Assembly: GCF_018139145.2 (NCBI RefSeq)
Contig: NC_059471.1
Location: 214,477,494 to 214,541,493 of the forward strand
DNA length: 64,000 nt
From: Gymnogyps californianus
Lineage: Eukaryota; Chordata; Aves; Accipitriformes; Cathartidae
Direction: 5' to 3'
Position numbers and translations under genes: made by a program. The notes under the pieces are model-generated. The model ran no database searches and was not told where the DNA came from. It saw nothing but the letters and a program-made list of their open reading frames with translations. This document shows, in pieces, positions 12,201 through 21,200 of this stretch. Numbering within the stretch: position 1 is the first letter of the stretch; the number at the start of each line of letters is the position of its first letter.

Positions 12201-15200
12201 GTTACATCAGGTATGACAGTCAGTTGTGCTCCAGAATCTTAAACAGACCCATAATGAGCAAACGTCTGTCTACACCGACTTCCAGCTACACCGGCTCCCA
12301 ATGGTGTCTTGCTGCTAATGATGACAGCTCTACAGCCAGCTGGAGCGTCTGTGCTGTAATGTGACATGTCGTGTCACCGCCTTCCTTCTGATGTAAACTG
12401 ACAACTCCTTGGATCTTGACAATGTTGTTGTTTGTTTGCAGCAACGGCTGCAGTAGGATAGAGCAAAGGAGAGGGAGGAGGACGGTGAAGAGAAGGCTGT
12501 TTTTCCCCCTGGCCCAAATGCCAAATCATGCGCTGCCAGGAATGCATTATCTCAGTCCTAGGGCAACCTGCATTTAGTTTATTCTGCTGTCATGAGTGAC
12601 CAGCACAGAATCAATTACACTAGTCTTGCAAAGAAGATAAACAATTTAGATTGTCCAGAGAGATGTGTCTGCAATGTGTGATGGCAGTCACTTCCCATCA
12701 GCGCTGCTGGCTCTCTGTGAAAATAGTCAAACCTGATTTATTGGTGATGATGAGTTAGAAACGTCAGGCCTGATCCTCTGAATTCCCATGAGCGCCAGCT
12801 GAAGCTGTAGGTATTCAACCCTTATAGTTTTGATGCTTTCAGTGCAGTGCCTACGTCTAGATTTGGCTTCCCAATTTTACATAAAATGCTTGAGGGACTT
12901 TATGCTTTTTAAAGGTTTTCATTTCTAAGGGCTGTAAGTAGGGCTGTTGGACTTACCCATTTTTGGAGGACTTTGGACATAAACAGTACTAGTGTGTGCA
13001 GAGCGTTATCTCCTGGGTCTTGTATGAAGCCCAGTCAATCAAAATAAGAAAGGTGAATGTTCCTGGACTCCTTCATTAAATGAAATTTTGAGAGCTGCCC
13101 AAATCCAGTAGCTGAACTCTAGGAATATTTACCCCCGTCACAGACACCATTGCTTATTTATGAGGCTGCATTTCAAAGAAAGTCTTTTCACTGCACTGTG
13201 GATGCTTTAGAAGACTGCCTTTCACTTGTGATAGATGATACTGAGGTGTTCAAGGTCTTCCTTGCCTCAGCTTTTGCTAACAAGGGTTGCTCTCAGGCCT
13301 TTCAGGTCCCTGTTACTCTTTCAGGGAGTGAAGTGTTACCCACAGTAAATGGAAAAGAAGCTAGAGACACTGTTAGCGAACTGGATGTGCACAAGTGCAT
13401 GGAACCCGATGGGATGCAGCCAGCTCTGCTTGAGAGAGCTGGTTAATGTCATTGCAGGGCCACTCGCTGTCATGTTTGGAAGTTGATGATGATCAGGGAA
13501 GTTTCCTGATGTCTGGAAAAAGTCAAACGTCACACCCCTCCTCAAGAAGGGCAAGAAGGAGAATCCAAGTAACTACAGGCTGTCAGCCTAACATCCCTGG
13601 GAAGGTTATTAGGCAAATCCTGCTGGAAGCCATTTCCAAGAACATGCAGGACCAATAGGTGACTGGCAAGAACCAGCATGGATTTACGAAGGGCGAGTTG
13701 TGCCTCGTGATGGGATAACTGGTTTGGTGGTTGAGGGGAAAACAGTGGAAGTTATTTATGTTGATTTTAGCAAGGCTTCCGACACAGTCTCCCATAGTGT
13801 CCTTGTGGCCAGGCTGTAGAGATGTGGATTGAATGTGTGCATGATGAGTGGAAAGTTGCAATCAATGATGTGAAGTCCAAGTGGCAGCCAGTTATTAACG
13901 GTGCTCCCCAAAGGTCAGTACAAAGCTACAGCACATATGATCTGGTTCGTCTTCCACATCAGCTCTGCCACATACTTCTTGAGGCTCTGCAAGGGTGAAT
14001 TAGTATGACCAGGTGGCCTTCTGTGCCAAATATTGGAGATAGAAGTCATTAGGACCAGTGGAATGACTTACATCCTTTCTTTCCATGATCAGGAGGAGAC
14101 TTAACGAGACATGTCCTTACAACTAGAACAATTCCGGGGCCCTTTCTGAATCCTGTCTTCAAGAGTACAAAATGTCACTGGATGATTAAATAGCTTTGGA
14201 GGAAGATACCTTCTTATGTTTGGCAGACTTTAAGCTAGTAAGACAAATTGGAAATTTCTTGCAAAAGGATAGGAGTTTTTGGTCCCCCAAAAGGAAATCG
14301 AGGCTTTTAGCCACTGAGTTGTTCAAACTAATCTCAAGGATTTTCCAAACTGTGGCCTGTATTCTTATGCAGAGACACTTGAAAATGAGGATAGTCTCAA
14401 TGTTCTTGTTTTATGAAGTGTCTTCAGCACAAGAGTTTTCCTGTCATCACACAATGGTCCCTAACTGGAGCTCCTAGAAGACCTTTTGTTCTGATGAACC
14501 TCTGATCTATTTTATCACCAAAGGAAGCTTCAACAGAAGAATGATATTGCCAGCAAAGTGCTATTAGCTCAATATTGTTGCTCATGGATCAGCAAAGATC
14601 CCGAGTATATTTTTCATAGAAATAGTTTCAGCCATAAGGATTTCTCCAGTTTTGGGGATCTGAGGGCAGAGAAGGAGGGAGAGGAAAGAAAGATTTCTTT
14701 GGCTTTAGCTGAAAAATCTTTTTTAAAAGAACTGTGACTTCTAAGAAAACTGAAAATGTTATGCTTGACATGGCTGTTTTCCAAGTCTCCAGTGCTGCCA
14801 TGCTGTGCATGCAGGTTACTTACTGCTTACAAGTGGTTGGCAAGATAGGAGTCCTAGTATGAAAACATCAATAGAAGTATCAGTAGTTGGTAATTTTTTG
14901 AGCGATGCTAACGGAAGAGGGTTTTCTGATTATATCCAAAGGAGCATTTTCCACGTGGCTGTCCTAGAACAGCTCAGATTACATTTGGTGGTGTTTGTGT
15001 TAAAAACCTTTAGTGTGTGAGGAATGTGGAAAATATTAGTAGAATCTGGTTTATAGTTGAAAGAGGTGCTGCCAAGGCCAAAATCATGTAAAAAATATTA
15101 CTGTGGCCAGTACTAACACCTTGGGCTATTGAGACTAATTGCTGCAGTCATGGTGATCTCCATTTTGCCATCCATTCTGTTAATTACTATGTGTGTTGCA

Positions 15201-18200
15201 TTCAAACCAGACTGTGAAATCAGTCAGTTGTTCGTTTTCCTAGTTTCATCTTTTTCTTTCACCAGGCACTTCAGTACAATGGGTCCTTTCTGGGCAGCCA
15301 AACACAATAGGAAACACACAGTTAGAAAAAGTCAGCCATCCTTGAATAATACCCATCAGGCAGCTTTCTTAGCTTATAAGAAAGAAGATCAAGAGGCAAT
15401 TTGATTACAGTGCTTTTGCAGGGATACAAAACCAGATGCAGTCTTTTCATCCTAGCGGTGAAAGTCAGAACAAGGACAAATAAATGTAAGTTAAATCCAG
15501 ACACGTCCAGACGTAAAATGAGGTGTAGGCTCATGAGGCATAGGTACAGGTGCTCCTGCTGCCAGGATTCTTCCAGTATGGAGACCCTCGAGGGGAGACT
15601 GGTGCTTTTCGGGAAGTGGTGCTTCAGTCCAACCAAAGTTGTTGGGGTTCAGGTGAAGGTAACGTAATGAAATTCTGCAGCCTGTCACAGGAGTCAGACT
15701 TGCTGACCTAATGATCTAGGCTGTCGTTAAACTTAATGGCTCCTGGAGAAGTAATAAGGGCAGGAGTCTTTTCAAACACACTGAAAAGAAATATAAAACG
15801 TTTATAAGTAGATATATTTAAATGCCTGTGGAAATTGTTCTTTTGATATTAGGTATTGCCAAACCCTCTTTAGCCAGCCTGCCTGTGCAGCTATTTCATA
15901 GGGAAGCTGGGATAACGGTGCTCTGTATCTGGAAGGAACACTTTTTCCATTTCATCTGTCCAGGTCTGTCAGGGTGCATGAAGAGTTGGCTCATTAAATC
16001 ATTCATTCATTCATTCATTCGGGTGAGTGAATCCAGAATTGTCACCATGACCTGGGGTCCTTGGTGGGGCACCATATGGGGTATGAGAGCCTGGTGCCTT
16101 GCAGAAACGCTCATTTAGGTTCTGGAAGAGTTTTGTGTTGAGGTGATATTTTGGATCAAGTCTTTTGTGATATGAGGATGGTTGGAGTGGGCTGTTCTCA
16201 GACCCAAGTTTCATTTGGGTACCCCTCTATAACGCTTCGTGTACCACAGTTTCAAACCCTTTTCCCATACCCCAGTGTTTGCAGAAAGAGCTTTTGGGAG
16301 GGGGAGCAGCAAAAGGTGGTTTCTCAGTTGCTTTGCACAACTCAGTGAAACCTTCAGAGAGAGGGAATTGGGTCTGGGTGCACGCTGTGTATTTTAACTC
16401 TCCGGCCACGTCTCCTTTGTTTCACTTTCTGCTCCTCTTCCTCTTCCATATCTGACTATCAGCAGCTGATTCCTTGCTAGGGAACTGTGGGCCTTAATGC
16501 ACTCACAAATGCTTTGTCTCATTTTTCCTGACGACTGTATCTTTGTCTTTTATTGCCTTCCATCCGGTAATCTTTCTTTCACTGTCTCTCCCTCTTTTTC
16601 TTTTGTGTGTGTTACTTTTCTCTCCTCTAAGCACATTTATAATGCCTTAGCACCAGGCGCTCGCGTGATTGTCTCTTGTGTTGCATTCCTCAGGACGTGC
16701 AAGAGATGTTTTAAAAACCTTATCTCACCGTTTACAATAGCTTGGTGCTGCTGTTTAATAAATTATGGGGATAATTGGTTTTTCAGAGTTTGCATCTACA
16801 ATGTATTACAGCAGGGATGTAACTGTATCTTTCTTAGCCATTTATCGCTCAGAAACACTTCATATAAAACACTGAAATAAATGTTTTAGTAGCACATGGA
16901 TAACAAATTTAAGACAAACCTTTCATTGCATCTGCTCTAAGCATTCCCTGTAGGAATCACTGTTTTTAGGGCCTGTTCTCACAGCCCTGTTAAATGACTC
17001 AGGAGACTCCTGATCAGTTCCTTGGGTCTTGTACTGCCCATATCTTATAGTGGTGAAGTCATCTGGTCCCTGTATGGCAGACAGACCAGTTTCACCCAGA
17101 TACAACCACAGTTGGCACAACGAAACTGTGGGCTTCTTGTGAGCTGGAACATGATGTGAGAGCTGCCTCAAGAAAGATGGCTATGGAGAAGACCAAAGGT
17201 GTATTGGGGGCTTATAGAGACAGTCTCCAGTGCAGCCCACAACAGGGTGGTGACCAGAAAGCTCTGCAAGGCACATAAGCTTCTCATCGCAGATCAATAT
17301 ATGAGGAGAGACTACATCCTTCTTCCCAAAACTTTGCATCAGTTCATTGTATGGGCATGCTGTCCTGTGTAATACCCTCACCAAGCCTACTATGATTTTT
17401 TTCTGTCTCTTGCCTTATCTACAGATATATCCAGTCTGCACATGCATTCCTCCCCAAATCATGTCCGCACCTCTGATTCCAGGATCATTTCACCCTGCCT
17501 TTCCTTCCTCAAGTCCATCTGAAATGGAGCCACTAAAACAAGTAGACCTATTCTGCCTGCCTTCCCAAGAGAGACACTCTTCCAAAAGTCATTAGGGAAG
17601 ATATCTCCCTAACAGAGGAGGGTCTGGTCTGTAGCATCGAAGGACATTGCTTGATTGATGACATGGGGTCTTGTTGTACTCTTTTTTTAGATACAGAGGG
17701 AAGACATACAGGGCGACTGTTAAGATTGTGCGGACATCAGATCAGGTAGCGGATTTCTGCAGAAGAGTCTGTGCAAAGTTGGAGTGCTGCCCGAACTTGT
17801 TCAGTCCTGTTCTGGTGGCCGAAGTCTGCCCAGAGAACTGCTCCATTCACACTAAAACCAAGTACAGTGAGTATTGGCCAAAATGCTTCTTGTTGCTAGC
17901 TGGGAATCAGAGCAGTGGGAGACTTTGCATGAGCTAGTGATAAAGAACAGGAGTTGTGTAATATGTTAATATTGAGTAGGATTCATCTTGTCTAACAGCA
18001 GTTATTTAATCGTGACCAGGCCACCGTAGGCTCCTGTAGTATTCTGTACAGAGAAATAGGCATCTCCAGAAAACTGTCCGTCTCACTCCATCCTAATGTA
18101 TCTGTCTGAAAGTCATTACTTTTTGGAAGTCTTGACTTTTCTTCATATGTAAAGTTAATATAAGGAGCACATAAAAGGAACCTGCAGTGGCCAGCTGAGA

Positions 18201-21200
18201 TTTAAGCTGCTACATCTGAGACAGGTTTGTTAGGTGAGATGAATCCTATCCTACTCAGTGAAGATTTTCTGGCATACGCACCTGCACAGGCCAGTATCAC
18301 AGTGCCGAGGTGCTGGAAGGAGTTTGGTAGCACTCAGTCTCTCTGCTCAGAGTGTTTAATATTTAAACATGTTCCTACCTATTCAGTAAGGCTGAAGTTA
18401 GGCATGTGTTCAACACTTTTTGTTGTCAATGTTACTGATATTATTGGCTCTTAAACAGGTCAGGAAAGTGGAAGTGAGTGCTGTCCTTCCACAAAGGTTG
18501 CAAGAAACCCATATGACTGATTTAAACTAATTAGTTTCTGTTTGGTGCCAGAGTAGAAGAAGAAATGGGCTCAGGGAGAGATTCAGATCACTGAATATGA
18601 GTTTCTGTACAAGTGTACACCCGAGCTAGACTGCTAGCTCCCTTTGGAGAGCTGGAGGAGTACAGCTAGGGGAGCTCCAGCTGAGATTGTCTCATCTCAA
18701 AGGTGGTGGTTGTATGTGGCTGGATGAATCGTTCCTCAAAACTCCATTGATTTGATGGAAAGCTCAGTTCAGTTACGAACTTTGACATAGGTACCAAGTG
18801 ACATGTTAGTTGTCCCGGGATACCCTGCCTGGTGAAGGGCAGAGTATCTGTCAGCCCCAGAGGATGCTGTAGAGCATGTCAAAAGGCATCTAACACGAGC
18901 CCCTAATGTAAGGTCAGAGGACTCTCACATCCTTAATTTCAACTTGGGCTACAAAATGGTCGAACGTAATAAAAACACGTTCCTTCGTGCATTGAACAAA
19001 CATACATAATTCAGGATAGCTGGCCCTCTTCACTCTCTGCTGAAAACATAAGCAACTGAAAGAGTATCTAAGACTGTTAACTCATGCAGAAGGACATTGG
19101 ATCAAATCTGAAACATGCTAGCCTCTCTCCCGCCAAATCACTGCTCGGCTTAGCCCAAGCTTTTCCTAAGTACATATTGTAGGGTTAAATTCTGGGCTCC
19201 TCACTCATCACCAATTAATGTGTATACGTAAGAGCTGTAACACTCTGCGCTAGTCCAAGATGACATCTTATATTTACACTGGACATTTTTTCCAAATCAG
19301 TGTATTTTAAAGTTTGTTGTAAAAGTGCACCTAGAGTGCAGTACTGAATCAGTAGCAAGGATCAAGCCAAAGTTTCCTTCTCTTGGTGGTTAAAGTTTTT
19401 AATGGGTGTTTTGCTTCATTTCTCCAGCTTATTATTATGGGAAGAGGAAAAAAATCATTAAGCCACCAATTGGGGAAAATAACAACATGAAAAGTGGACA
19501 TGTCAAGCCAGCCAGACGCAGAAAGAGGCGGAAATCCATCTTTGTGCAGAAGAAAAGGAGGTCATCAGCTGTCGATTTGAATGCTGCAGGCTCTGCAGAG
19601 GTGTGTGTTGCACTGGGATAAATCAGCAAAAGCTCCTTGGTGCTTCTTTGTCCCCCCATCTGCATCTTCCTTTTGAGGGACTTCTCAGCAAACCTCAACA
19701 CTTCCATTTTCCATTTTGAATCCCTCCTTGTTACTCTGTTCTTCTAAGGTCAGACTGGTTTTATTGGGACACTTTGGGGACTTTTACTCTTGTCCATTCT
19801 AGAGTTAACAAATAGAGTTTTTGCTCCCACCTTCATAATGTTTACTAGCTACCACGCTGTCTAATATTATATCTTTGTTTTCTTTTGCTTCCTTACAAGC
19901 CTTTAGGCAGGCAGATGAGCCTGCTAGATGCTTTGCACAGCATCTAGCAGAGTGAAGGAGGTCTGTGATCCATGTCTAAGATCTCCAAGTATTATAATAA
20001 ATAATAGTAACTCATGGGCTATTGTGGTTTCAAGGGCTTTTATTTTTTCATTAACCATTTGTAGTATTTTTGGTTCCCAACATCCAGCAATAGAAGTTCT
20101 AGAATCTTTAGAATACAAGCAAATGGTTTGTGTCCCAAATATATCGTATTTGAGGCCTCAGTCTTTCCAGTATGCTGTGTGATATGACAGGATCCCAGCT
20201 TCAGCAATGATTCGTGTCCAAATACAACCTGGAGCAAACTTAGTTCTGTGTGGACCGTTCCCAGGTGGTTTTCCCATGATAGTAATGACAAAGTTCATAT
20301 GTGATTTCCTTTCCTCAGCTGAGTGCCAGTGATTGCTGCTTTGTGGAATGTGAAATAAAACTGATTTACTTGAATTCCCTCTACTTCAGCTGCAGGGAGA
20401 TATTTTAGTCAACTCTCAGTTGATTGCTTGCATCTTCATGACTTGGTCCTCATTTGGGTGTAGTTCTGCTTCATTTCCTTAGATTATACCTGCTTCAAAG
20501 GAATTTAAACTCATGCTAAGCCTAAATCAACCATTAGCCAAGTTTTTCAGCCTTTCAGCCAATATAACTAACTTTGTCTAAAATTGCTCTTTCACTTAAG
20601 ACCTAAGCCTGTGGCTTGGATGCATGCTCATGCTTTGATCAGAGCTAAGCTGTCGAAGCCATTAGGGCCACTTATGTACATATAAAGCTCAAAATACACA
20701 GTTTCCATCAGTTGGTGTGTACTTGCAAGCTCTGTGTGATAGAAATAACAAGAATCTGGTATAATATCCTTTAAATGGAAATTTGTCCTTCATCTTCAGC
20801 AGTTAGGTGTTGGGCTGAAAGCAGGGAAATCTGGGTGAAATCCTCTGTCCTGGGTTTTACAGAAATGCCGGCTAAGAAATCAAGTACAAGTATGCACTTG
20901 TACATCTAGCTATTTTTAAAAGGCACCAAGATTTCCTTCCTTTCAATACTGGTGACACCCATGACAATTTGAAGGAAGGTGAAGGTTTAAATTCAAGCCT
21001 GTGTCTGATTTTATTTCATCTCAAGCAACCTGAGTTTCGTTTTATCCTTTTAGTATTTTCCATTTCCCTTTCTCACGTGCCACAAGGTTTGAGGTGCAAG
21101 CCCAACAGAGGAACATTTCTTGCCAGATGAGTTATTGCTGTTGACCTTTTGTTAGAAACAGAAAAAAGATTTGTCCACCATGTATTTTTTTCTTCTACAT

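Larger units (their letters stand above)
9788..17690 (+). other. SFMBT2 intron, 7.9 kb, carrying a CR1 fragment
   Basis: Bounded by gtaagt and tttttttag. It contains the CR1 reverse-transcriptase remnant (about 13,200-13,925), an old repeat-like stretch at 12,767-12,820 and an (ATTC)5 microsatellite at 16,001-16,020. The remainder shows no gene-like signal. Confidence 0.9.

Noticed and set aside
19915..19950. Inverted repeat TGCTAGATGCT / AGCATCTAGCA as a small RNA precursor
   Set aside because: Arms of 11 bp with a 6-8-nt loop are too short for a miRNA hairpin; kept only as a note in the intron entry.
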